Below the pieces are notes generated by a model, which worked only from the letters and a program-made list of their open reading frames with translations, was not told where the DNA came from and made no database searches. A DNA stretch of 64,000 nucleotides from an uncultured Caulobacterales bacterium (GTDB lineage Bacteria > Pseudomonadota > Alphaproteobacteria > Caulobacterales > Caulobacteraceae), in NCBI GenBank assembly GCA_903837135.1, contig CAILTK010000028.1, positions 1-64,000 on the forward strand. The letters run 5' to 3'. The position numbers were made by a program, and so were the translations under genes. This document shows positions 38,845 to 45,712 of the stretch, one piece after another. Numbering within the stretch: position 1 is the stretch's first letter; the number at the start of each line of letters is the position of its first letter.

Positions 38845-39639
38845 TCAGTCGATGGCCGCATAGATCATGATCCCGGCGGCCACCGACAGGTTGAGGCTGT
38901 CGGCCCGGCCGCGCATGGGGATCTTGACGTTGACGTCGCAGGCGGCGGCGAGCTCGGCCGTCAGGCCCTGCTGTTCATTGCCCATCAGGATCAGGCTCGG
39001 CCGGCGATAGTCGGCGCCGCGGTGGTCGACGCTGGCGGTCAGAAGGGTGCCGATCACCGATCCTGGCCAGGCCTGCCGCCAGGCCAGGAACTCGGGGATC
39101 GAGGCCCGGTAGAGCGGGACGGCGAAGATGGAGCCCATGGTCGCCCGCACCGCCTCCACCGAATAGGGATCGCAGCACTCTCCGACCAGGATCACCCCGC
39201 CGCAGCCGGCGGCGTCGGCGGTGCGCACGATGGTTCCGAGGTTGCCGGGATCGCGCACCGCATGCAGCGCCACCCACACGGCATGCCCGGCCGGGACCAG
39301 GCTCTCCAGCGCCGCGAAGGTCTGCTCGAACACGGCGACCACGGTCTGTGGATTGTCGCGGCGGGAGATCTTCTCGAGGATGTCGCGGGTCACCTCGACC
39401 ACCTCGCCGCCGGCCTTATGGGTGGCGTCCGCCGCCTTGCGCAGCACCGCATGGTCGCGGGCCTCGGGGCCGTACAGCAAGACCCGCGGCGGCCGTCCGA
39501 GTTCGACCGCTTCGGTGACGATCTTTAGCCCTTCGGCCAGGAACTGCCCGCTCGCCTCGCGCTCCTTGCGCAGGTGCAGGCCGCGCACGGCCTTGACCAG
39601 CGGATTGGTCAGCGAGGTGATCTGCCGGATCTCGCTCAT
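38845..39639 (-). CDS. SpoU/TrmH-family RNA 2'-O-methyltransferase
   Basis: This SPOUT-class enzyme methylates ribose 2'-hydroxyls in rRNA or tRNA. The ATG at 39639 (MSEIRQITSLTNPLVKAVRGL) overlaps the stop of the upstream methyltransferase gene as ATGA. The N-terminal substrate-binding domain (L30-like) is followed by the knot motifs ALHAVRDPGNLGTIVRTADAAG, SLILMGNEQQGL and IPMRGRADSLNLSVAAGI. It has 264 residues. The exact target nucleotide is not clear. Confidence 0.92.
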   Translation of the reverse strand: MSEIRQITSLTNPLVKAVRGLHLRKEREASGQFLAEGLKIVTEAVELGRPPRVLLYGPEARDHAVLRKAADATHKAGGEVVEVTRDILEKISRRDNPQTVVAVFEQTFAALESLVPAGHAVWVALHAVRDPGNLGTIVRTADAAGCGGVILVGECCDPYSVEAVRATMGSIFAVPLYRASIPEFLAWRQAWPGSVIGTLLTASVDHRGADYRRPSLILMGNEQQGLTAELAAACDVNVKIPMRGRADSLNLSVAAGIMIYAAID

Positions 39640-40559
39640 GGTCGCGTCCACCGGGCGAAGAACGACAGGCCGATTTCGCGGGCCTCGGCGCCCTCCTCCA
39701 CCAGCGCCAGTTCGCCCCAGTCGATCCGGCCGTGGACGATCGGTTTGGCGCGCCCCGCCATGGCCTCGGCCATCAGATGCGCCAGCGACAGGCCCGAGAT
39801 GCGCGCCGCGTAGGCGTTCAGGAGCAGCATGTCGGCGTCGTCCGACAGCAGGGCGGCGCAGTCCGCCAGAAGACCCGGCAGGTCCTCGAACAGCCGCCAG
39901 ACCTCGCCGGTGGGGCCCCGGCCGTACTTGGGCGGATCGAGGATGATCGTCTCGTACCGCGAGCCGCGCCGCACCTCGCGCTGCACATAGCGGCGGGCGT
40001 CCTCGACGATCCAGCGGATCGGCCGGTCGTCCATCCCGGCCAAGGCGGCGTTCTCGCGCGCCCAGGCCACCGACTTCTTCGACGCATCCACGTGGGTCAC
40101 CTGCGCCCCGGCCGCGGCGGCGGCCAGGCTGGCCACGCCGGTGTAGCCGAACAGGTTCAGCACCCGCCGCGGCCCGGGCATGGCGGCGAGCCGCTCGCTG
40201 AGCACCGCCCAGTTGGCCGCCTGCTCGGGGAAGAAGGCCAGGTGGCGGAACGGGGTCAGCCGGGCCAGGAATGTCGCCTCGCGCCAGGCCAGGGGCCAGG
40301 TCTCGGGCGTGGGCCGGCCGAGCTTCCAGCGGCCGGCGTCCTCCTCGTCGGCGGGATCGAACACGGCGTCGGCGGCGGCCCAGACCTCAGGCTCCAGCCG
40401 CGGCCGCCACCAGCACTGCGGCTCGGGCCGCACCACCGTGACCGGCCCATAGCGCTCGAGCTTGCGCCCCTCGCCGCTGTCGACCAGCGCATAGTCCGCC
40501 CAGGCGCGCGTGCGCAGGACCAGGGGCTCGGCGGCGATGGACGGATGGCTCGGGATCAC
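39636..40559 (-). CDS. class I SAM-dependent methyltransferase (RlmI/RlmK-like)
   Basis: The 307-residue protein has the SAM-binding motif LNLFGYTGVASLAAAAAGA and the DPPKYGRGP catalytic signature typical of rRNA cytosine-C5 methyltransferases of the RlmI/YccW group. No PUA domain is evident at the N-terminus. The GTG at 40559 (VIPSHPSIAAEPLVL, with GGGGG upstream) is preferred over a longer frame to 40742 that enters the flanking repeat. Its first codons form the left copy of the 70-bp direct repeat. Confidence 0.85.
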   Translation of the reverse strand: MIPSHPSIAAEPLVLRTRAWADYALVDSGEGRKLERYGPVTVVRPEPQCWWRPRLEPEVWAAADAVFDPADEEDAGRWKLGRPTPETWPLAWREATFLARLTPFRHLAFFPEQAANWAVLSERLAAMPGPRRVLNLFGYTGVASLAAAAAGAQVTHVDASKKSVAWARENAALAGMDDRPIRWIVEDARRYVQREVRRGSRYETIILDPPKYGRGPTGEVWRLFEDLPGLLADCAALLSDDADMLLLNAYAARISGLSLAHLMAEAMAGRAKPIVHGRIDWGELALVEEGAEAREIGLSFFARWTRP

Positions 40560-40598
40560 GCCCCCGATTACGCCGGGCGAACGGTCGAGGTCCAGAGA
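40529..40598. repeat. left copy of a 70-bp imperfect direct repeat
   Basis: This segment covers the first ten codons and the leader of the minus-strand methyltransferase gene. It aligns without gaps to 41581-41650 with 55 of 70 identical bases, including blocks identical over 10 bases at both ends and GATTACGCCG in the middle. The two copies flank a low-GC methyltransferase gene. The rest of the gap to 40810 shows no gene. Confidence 0.75.
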
Positions 40599-40810
40599 CG
40601 TCGGCGGCGGCGAGGAAGCGAAACCGCTCGCCGAGCGGCGAGGGACTTTCCGGACAGACGTGGACTTCCGTTCGCGACTCCGAGCAGCCACGCGCCAGTT
40701 GGGTCCGTGCCGAGGGGCGGAATCAGCCACGACCGCAACCAACCGACGGTTGCCCCATTCTGGTCAGCGTTGTGCTGTTGCTGTGATCGTGACCGAACGG
40801 GTGCTTAGCG

Positions 40811-41530
40811 ATGGACGTTGCATTCAGGGATGCACAAAGGTCAAGTGCACGCCCCATATTCGACATGTTATGGAAGTGGCTTGAGGAATTCTCCAACGTT
40901 GACGTTAAGTCAATATTGGAAGTTGGCTGCGGCCCATACGGATTTGCTCCGTTTTATGCTAGCATTTCGGATAAATACGTCGGCATAGATATCGACGATT
41001 ATACAAATTATTATGGCGACGTTGGCAACGCATCCATCATCAAGTACGATGGGGTTCACTTTCCGCTCCGGGACGAATCCATCGATTTGGTGGTCTCGCA
41101 TTCCGTGTTCGAACACGTAATGGATGTAAGAAGCGTGATCGAGGAAGTGCACCGAGTCCTCCGCGTGGGAGGTGAGGCCTTCATTTCTATAAATCCCTTG
41201 TATTATTCTTCCTGGGGCAGCCACGGTACGGAACAGGACAACACGACCCGATTGCCACCATGGGATCATCTTAATCCGCAGTCCCCCAACTATCTGACCG
41301 ACTGCCCACCTCAGATGGTACAATCTGGACACAAAGGCTGCTATATCAACAAGTTGACCATGTCCGACCTGTTGTACGAATTCGGTCGGCTGCCGTTTTC
41401 AATATTGCGACTGGACCGGATATACGAAACCATGGAGCTGCCGCCCTTTCTGAAGGACGCGACGATTCCGGAATCTCAATTGCGAAATTCGGATTTCCGG
41501 GTGCTATTGCGCAAAGATGCGATGAGATAA
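40811..41530 (+). CDS. low-GC SAM-dependent methyltransferase, type 11
   Basis: The 239-residue protein has the class I SAM-binding motif SILEVGCGPYGF (34-45), the acidic loop VGIDIDD and VVSHSVFEHVMD, with a HRVLRVGGEAFISI strand, so a methyltransferase of the Methyltransf_11 group. Substrate is unknown; related proteins act on glycans or small molecules. Three sample lines across the gene hold 80 G/C in 180 bases, far below the neighbours, and AT-rich codons (ATA, TTA) appear, which indicates acquisition by transfer. No ribosome-binding site is evident. It lies between the two copies of the direct repeat. Confidence 0.85.
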   Translation: MDVAFRDAQRSSARPIFDMLWKWLEEFSNVDVKSILEVGCGPYGFAPFYASISDKYVGIDIDDYTNYYGDVGNASIIKYDGVHFPLRDESIDLVVSHSVFEHVMDVRSVIEEVHRVLRVGGEAFISINPLYYSSWGSHGTEQDNTTRLPPWDHLNPQSPNYLTDCPPQMVQSGHKGCYINKLTMSDLLYEFGRLPFSILRLDRIYETMELPPFLKDATIPESQLRNSDFRVLLRKDAMR

Positions 41531-41580
41531 TCGACAGACTCGGTGTCATCCGGGTCCACATGTGCATTTCCGTGAAGGAG

Positions 41581-41650
41581 CGGCGGCGATTACCGGGTGG
41601 CTCGTGTCACCCCCCCCGATTACGCCGCGCAGGCGTTCGAGGTCCAGAGA
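41581..41650. repeat. right copy of the 70-bp imperfect direct repeat
   Basis: This segment matches 40529-40598 at 55 of 70 positions. Here it lies in the 261-bp gap before the DUF3857 gene and encodes nothing obvious, so it looks like a decayed copy of the 5' end of the methyltransferase gene at 39636-40559. The remainder of 41531-41791 shows no recognisable site. Confidence 0.75.
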
Positions 41651-41791
41651 GGGTGGGGACGGCGTTCGGGCGGAGGGTCGCCGCGGGCGGCCCACGTCTT
41701 GATGCGGAACGGATTCCTGAGTTCAAATCGAGGCGCGAGACGGCTTCCTTTCGTCATTCCCCTGGATATCATAGGTTTAGCTGGTACGGGG

Positions 41792-43855
41792 GTGCGCGTG
41801 AGGGTCTGGGGTCTGGCGGCCGTGCCGTTGATGGTCGCGGTGCATGCTCACGCGGCGTCGCGTGACGTTCAATATGGTCCAGCGCCGGCCTGGGTCGTCG
41901 CCCATCCCGATCCGACCGCGACGCCGCCTCAATCTGGCGCGCCCCTCAGGGTGGTTTACAGCGATATGCAGACACGCGTGAGCGCCGATGGGGGCGAGAC
42001 CTACTCGGCGTATCGCTTCAAACTTCTGGCCCCGCAGGCGCTCGCACTCGGCAACATCAACGGGACGTGGAATCCAGGCTCGGACGACTTCACCGTCCAC
42101 ACCCTGAAGGTCTATCGCAACGGCCAGGTCATCGACGTCCTCGCCACGACCAAATTTCAGATTGTTCAGCGCGAAAACAATCTCGACTACGCCATGCTCG
42201 ATGGCCAGCTCACCGCTACACTCCAGGTTCCGGGTCTGCAGGTGGGCGACGAAATCGAGTTCTCCGCCACGCTCAGGCGGCGCGACCCCAACATGGGTGG
42301 ACGTTCGTACGGGATGATGCAGTTGCCAGTGGTCGGACTGCCGGGCGCCAATCGCGCCCGGCTCACTTGGCCCGTGGATCGCTCAGTGCAGGTCCGGTCG
42401 ACGCCAGACCTGGGCGCGGGCATCGCGGCGACCCGGGACGGAATACGGGAGCTTTCCTATGTCTTGAACGACCCCAAATCCTCGGTGGCCACCGACGGGG
42501 CGCCGATGCGCTTCAATGTCCGCCGTCAGGTGGGGTTTTCCAGCTTCGCCAGTTGGGGCGAACTGTCGAACCAGATATTCCCCCTGTTCGAGAAGGCTGA
42601 GGCGGTTGCACCCAACTCTCCAATCCGCGCCGAGGCGGGCAAGATTGCGGCGGCGAGCGAAGATCCCGCGGTGAGGGTGGAGGCGGCGCTCGCGCTGGTT
42701 CAAGACCGTATCCGCTATGTCTATGTGGGGCTCGACGGGGGTAATTACCGTCCCGCCGGCGCAGACGACACCTGGACGCGTCGTTTCGGCGACTGCAAGG
42801 CAAAGACGGTGCTGCTCCTGGCCTTGTTGCGCCAGCTCGGCATCCAGGGCGAAGCGGTGCTCGTCAGCTCGAATGGCGGGGACGGAACCGATCAGCACCT
42901 GCCGTCGCCCCAGGTCTTCGACCATGTGCTGGTGCGCGCCGTCGTCGGCGGTAAAATAGTCTGGCTCGACGGCACACGGCTGGGCGACCACAAGTTGGCG
43001 GCGATCGATCCGCCCCGCTTCCGCTGGGGGTTGCCGCTCCGCGGCGGTCCGGTCAATCTCGAGCCCATTCCGGCTCAACCTTTGCCCGTACCCCAGCGGT
43101 TCACCCTCATCAACGTCGACGCGAGCACAGGCTTTGATGCGCCTGCCAAGTACCAGATCGAGGAGCGGCTGCACGGCGATGACGTGCTGCAAATCCGCAC
43201 CCAGCTCTCCACACTCGCCACCGAAGACGCCGAACGCATGGAGAAGGCGTTTTGGAAGCAGGACATGGCCTCGGTCGAGCCCGCCAGCGTCGCATGGCGC
43301 TATGATGACCAGACCAACGTTCTCGTTCTGTCTATGAGCGGCGAAGGCAAGCCGGAATGGGAGGGCGGCGACAAGAACGGACACCGCCTCGTCATTTATC
43401 ACGCCGGCTTCTCGCCGCCGGCCGAGATGCACCGGCCCAAGGAACAGGATCAGGCCGCGCCCTGGCTGACGGACTTCCCCGCGTACAGCTGCTCGGCCAC
43501 GAACATAAAACTCCCGCAGGTGAAGGGGTGGGACTGGGACTTCCTCGCAAAGCCCGTGAATCGGAAATTTGGCGGCGCGACATACTGGCGGCGCGCGGTC
43601 CTGCACGACGGGGTGATGCGGACCGTGATGATCACGCAAACCTACGTTCCGGAGATATCCGCTGCGGAGGCGCAAGCGGTCAATGAGCAGTTGCCCAAAT
43701 TCGACAACAAGATGTCCCAGGTTTTCCAGTTCAAGCATTACAGAGCCGCCGCGCCCCCTGGCGACGACGAGGCTGACCCGAAGGCGATCCCCCCAAACTC
43801 CGACTGGCGCGCACCGGCTTTCGCTTGCAAACCGCCTTCCGAGACCAAATCTTGA
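41792..43855 (+). CDS. exported DUF3857/transglutaminase-like protein
   Basis: After a signal peptide (from GTG at 41792, MRVRVWGLAAVPLMVAVHAHA) the 687-residue protein has an N-terminal beta-rich DUF3857 domain and a central transglutaminase-like core. The putative triad is Cys335 in RRFGDCKAKTVLLLALL, His in QVFDHVLVRA and Asp in KIVWLDGTRLGD. A further beta-rich domain follows. Such proteins are periplasmic or surface-exposed; whether they are proteases, crosslinkers or structural is unknown. An upstream ATG at 41702 would add 30 residues before the signal peptide and is less likely. Confidence 0.85.
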   Translation: MRVRVWGLAAVPLMVAVHAHAASRDVQYGPAPAWVVAHPDPTATPPQSGAPLRVVYSDMQTRVSADGGETYSAYRFKLLAPQALALGNINGTWNPGSDDFTVHTLKVYRNGQVIDVLATTKFQIVQRENNLDYAMLDGQLTATLQVPGLQVGDEIEFSATLRRRDPNMGGRSYGMMQLPVVGLPGANRARLTWPVDRSVQVRSTPDLGAGIAATRDGIRELSYVLNDPKSSVATDGAPMRFNVRRQVGFSSFASWGELSNQIFPLFEKAEAVAPNSPIRAEAGKIAAASEDPAVRVEAALALVQDRIRYVYVGLDGGNYRPAGADDTWTRRFGDCKAKTVLLLALLRQLGIQGEAVLVSSNGGDGTDQHLPSPQVFDHVLVRAVVGGKIVWLDGTRLGDHKLAAIDPPRFRWGLPLRGGPVNLEPIPAQPLPVPQRFTLINVDASTGFDAPAKYQIEERLHGDDVLQIRTQLSTLATEDAERMEKAFWKQDMASVEPASVAWRYDDQTNVLVLSMSGEGKPEWEGGDKNGHRLVIYHAGFSPPAEMHRPKEQDQAAPWLTDFPAYSCSATNIKLPQVKGWDWDFLAKPVNRKFGGATYWRRAVLHDGVMRTVMITQTYVPEISAAEAQAVNEQLPKFDNKMSQVFQFKHYRAAAPPGDDEADPKAIPPNSDWRAPAFACKPPSETKS

Positions 43856-43887
43856 CGGCTTTGCGCGCCGCGCCTCAAGGCGGGACC

Positions 43888-43912
43888 GGAACCCCCGCCC
43901 TCCGCAAGCGTT
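43888..43912 (+). promoter_or_regulatory. sigma-EcfG (general stress) promoter motif
   Basis: GGAAC (43888-43892), a spacer of exactly 16 bases and CGTT (43909-43912) give a perfect match to the alphaproteobacterial general stress promoter. It lies about 100 bases before the lipoprotein gene at 44016, in the right orientation, and could also serve 44427. Confidence 0.6.
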
Positions 43913-44015
43913 GCCGTACGTCGGGCTCCGAGGTGTCGGTCGGGCGACGCTTACAGCTTTGCGGCGCCGCGGCGCCGAGGTTGCGTGGCCCTTTCATCCG
44001 CTCGGAGATCCCTCG

Positions 44016-44330
44016 ATGAACAAGACGGTGAATGGAATTGTCCTGGCGGTCCTGCTGATCGGGCTCAGCGGCTGCGCGGCCGGATCGACCGACGCGCATG
44101 TGGCGGCCGCGGGCGGCGATGTTCCGCAATTCTTCCTCGGACTCTGGCACGGCTTCATCGCCCCGATCACCCTGATCGTCGAGATCGTCAATCGGTTCGC
44201 GCCGCACCTCCTGCCCTGGAAGCCGCACTTCTTCGAGACGGGCGCGGGCATCGCCTACGACCTCGGCTTCTACCTGACCCTGTCGGGCGGCCCGCATTTC
44301 GTCATCTACACCTGGCGCCGACGGCGCTAG
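44016..44330 (+). CDS. small lipoprotein, likely stress-induced
   Basis: The 104-residue protein begins MNKTVNGIVLAVLLIGLSGC, a lipoprotein signal with lipobox LSGC at about residue 20. The mature part has a hydrophobic stretch (FFLGLWHGFIAPITLIVEIVNRF) and YDLGFYLTLSGG. GGAG lies upstream of the ATG. Similar short proteins are annotated only as hypothetical. The perfect general stress promoter upstream suggests induction by PhyR/EcfG; its function is unknown. Confidence 0.8.
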   Translation: MNKTVNGIVLAVLLIGLSGCAAGSTDAHVAAAGGDVPQFFLGLWHGFIAPITLIVEIVNRFAPHLLPWKPHFFETGAGIAYDLGFYLTLSGGPHFVIYTWRRRR

Positions 44331-44426
44331 GACGGCGGCGTAGACCGGCTGTCCGGACAAGACTCCGCTGGCGGTCGGCGCCGAAACGAGGCTTGATCGC
44401 ACCGGTCCTTTGTCCGGAAAACGCCG

Positions 44427-44741
44427 ATGAACGCCTCCAAGCCGCCAAAGAAGAGCGAGTCGCTCGAGATTCGCCTGCCCTACGCGACCAAGACCGCCTT
44501 CATGGCCCGGTGTCAGGTCGAGGGCCGCACCGCGAGCGAGGCCGTGCGCGCCTTCATCGAGCAGGAGATAACCGAGCGTCAGGGCGCCCCGACGCCGCCG
44601 CCGCGCGGTCGGGCCTGGTGGTGGCAGGCGCTGACGGCCGGCGTTTTAGGCCTGGCGGTGGGCGCGGTCGCGGCGCCCTCGCTGGCGCATCCGGCCGGAA
44701 CGGCTCAGCCGCGTTGCGCGCCCGCCGCCGGCCACCGTTAG
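44427..44741 (+). CDS. ribbon-helix-helix-like protein with a membrane segment
   Basis: Residues 11-50 (SLEIRLPYATKTAFMARCQVEGRTASEAVRAFIEQEI) look like a ribbon-helix-helix DNA-binding domain: a short strand followed by two helices with the turn GRTASE. A Pro-rich linker and one membrane segment (WWWQALTAGVLGLAVGAVAA) follow in the 104-residue protein. DNA binding together with membrane anchoring is unusual. Its stop codon interlocks with that of the convergent signal peptidase gene. Not a clear toxin-antitoxin pair, as no toxin is adjacent. Confidence 0.75.
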   Translation: MNASKPPKKSESLEIRLPYATKTAFMARCQVEGRTASEAVRAFIEQEITERQGAPTPPPRGRAWWWQALTAGVLGLAVGAVAAPSLAHPAGTAQPRCAPAAGHR

Positions 44742-45532
44742 CGGATCCGGTGCAGCAGCCGTCCCGTCTGCAGCGAGAGCCAGGTCCAGGGCTTCCACAG
44801 GGCCGCGCCGGACCTCCATGACGCCACCACCATGTCCGCGCGGCCGAGGATGTTCTCCGCCGGCAGGAAGCCCACGCCTTCGGTCCCGGGCCAGCGGCTG
44901 TCGAGGGAGTTGTCGCGGTTGTCGCCCATCATGAAGTACTGGCCCGGAGGCACCAGATAGACGCCGGTCTCGTCGCCCTCATGTCCGGCCTCGCCGGCGT
45001 AGGTCAGGTAGGCGCGGCCCGAGCGATTGTTTTCGCGCGCCAGGGGGACGGTCCGGGACGGGTCGTCATGGTCCGGCGCCGTGCCGAGCGGCGTTCGCGT
45101 AAGGGTCTGGCCGTTCACATAGACCGTCCCGCCCCGCACCTGGACCCGGTCGCCGGGCAGGCCCACCACCCGCTTGACCCAGACCAGCGACGGGTCGCGC
45201 GGCAGACGGAACACCACCACGTCGCCGCGGGCCGGTCCGTGGCCGAACAGGCGCCCATGGCCGAGCGGCAGGTTGAACGGCGGAGAGGCCCCGCTCCAGC
45301 CGTAGGCGAACTTGGAGACGACGATGTAGTCGCCGGTGACCAGCCCCGGCTCCATCGAGGAGGACGGGATGGTGAAGGGCTGGAACAGGACGGTGTGCAC
45401 GACCACCACCAGCGCGAGCACGGGTACGACGGAGACGGCGAGGTCGAACGCCTCGCGCCAGAACCGCGTCGATGGCGCGGCGCCGGGAACGGCCGGGGCG
45501 GTGGACGATGAGGGATCGATCGGGATCTGCAT
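44738..45532 (-). CDS. lepB2: signal peptidase I, second paralogue
   Basis: The 264-residue protein has an N-terminal membrane segment (about 31-50), Ser59 in IPSSSMEPGLVTGDY, Lys120 in VWVKRVVGLPGD and the GDNRDNSLDSR box, so it should be catalytically active. It differs from the lepB at 4913-5761 in the insert after TVYVNGQTL and lacks part of the large periplasmic domain. It stands apart from rnc and has its own promoter region. It may process a subset of exported proteins; that is inference. Confidence 0.9.
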   Translation of the reverse strand: MQIPIDPSSSTAPAVPGAAPSTRFWREAFDLAVSVVPVLALVVVVHTVLFQPFTIPSSSMEPGLVTGDYIVVSKFAYGWSGASPPFNLPLGHGRLFGHGPARGDVVVFRLPRDPSLVWVKRVVGLPGDRVQVRGGTVYVNGQTLTRTPLGTAPDHDDPSRTVPLARENNRSGRAYLTYAGEAGHEGDETGVYLVPPGQYFMMGDNRDNSLDSRWPGTEGVGFLPAENILGRADMVVASWRSGAALWKPWTWLSLQTGRLLHRIR

Positions 45533-45641
45533 GTGGCCATAGGGGCCAGACCGGGGCGACGCCGCAATCGAAGCTGCGTCCTGACAAGCTGTCCAATTCG
45601 TCGGGACACAGTGCTCAGCCTACCCGTTCCGTCCCTTTTTG

Positions 45642-45674
45642 CCGCTCATCCCGGCGGAATGCCGGGATGAGCGG
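45642..45674. repeat. family C palindrome
   Basis: CCGCTCATCCCGGC (45642-45655), a 5-base loop and GCCGGGATGAGCGG (45661-45674) form a perfect 14-bp stem between hrpB and lepB2. Related sequences lie at 57998-58029 (two mismatches) and 28082-28105 (truncated). It may weaken read-through from hrpB into lepB2. Confidence 0.7.
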
Positions 45675-45712
45675 ATTATGTTTTCGTCGAAGATTCTCGC
45701 TGATGGACGCCT

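Noticed and set aside
41631-41650. tRNA T-arm-like sequence with GTTCGAGGTCC
   Set aside because: No acceptor stem or anticodon arm can be built around it; it is part of the 70-bp direct repeat.
44427-44741. Toxin-antitoxin pair
   Set aside because: The RHH-like protein has no adjacent small toxin gene and carries a membrane helix.
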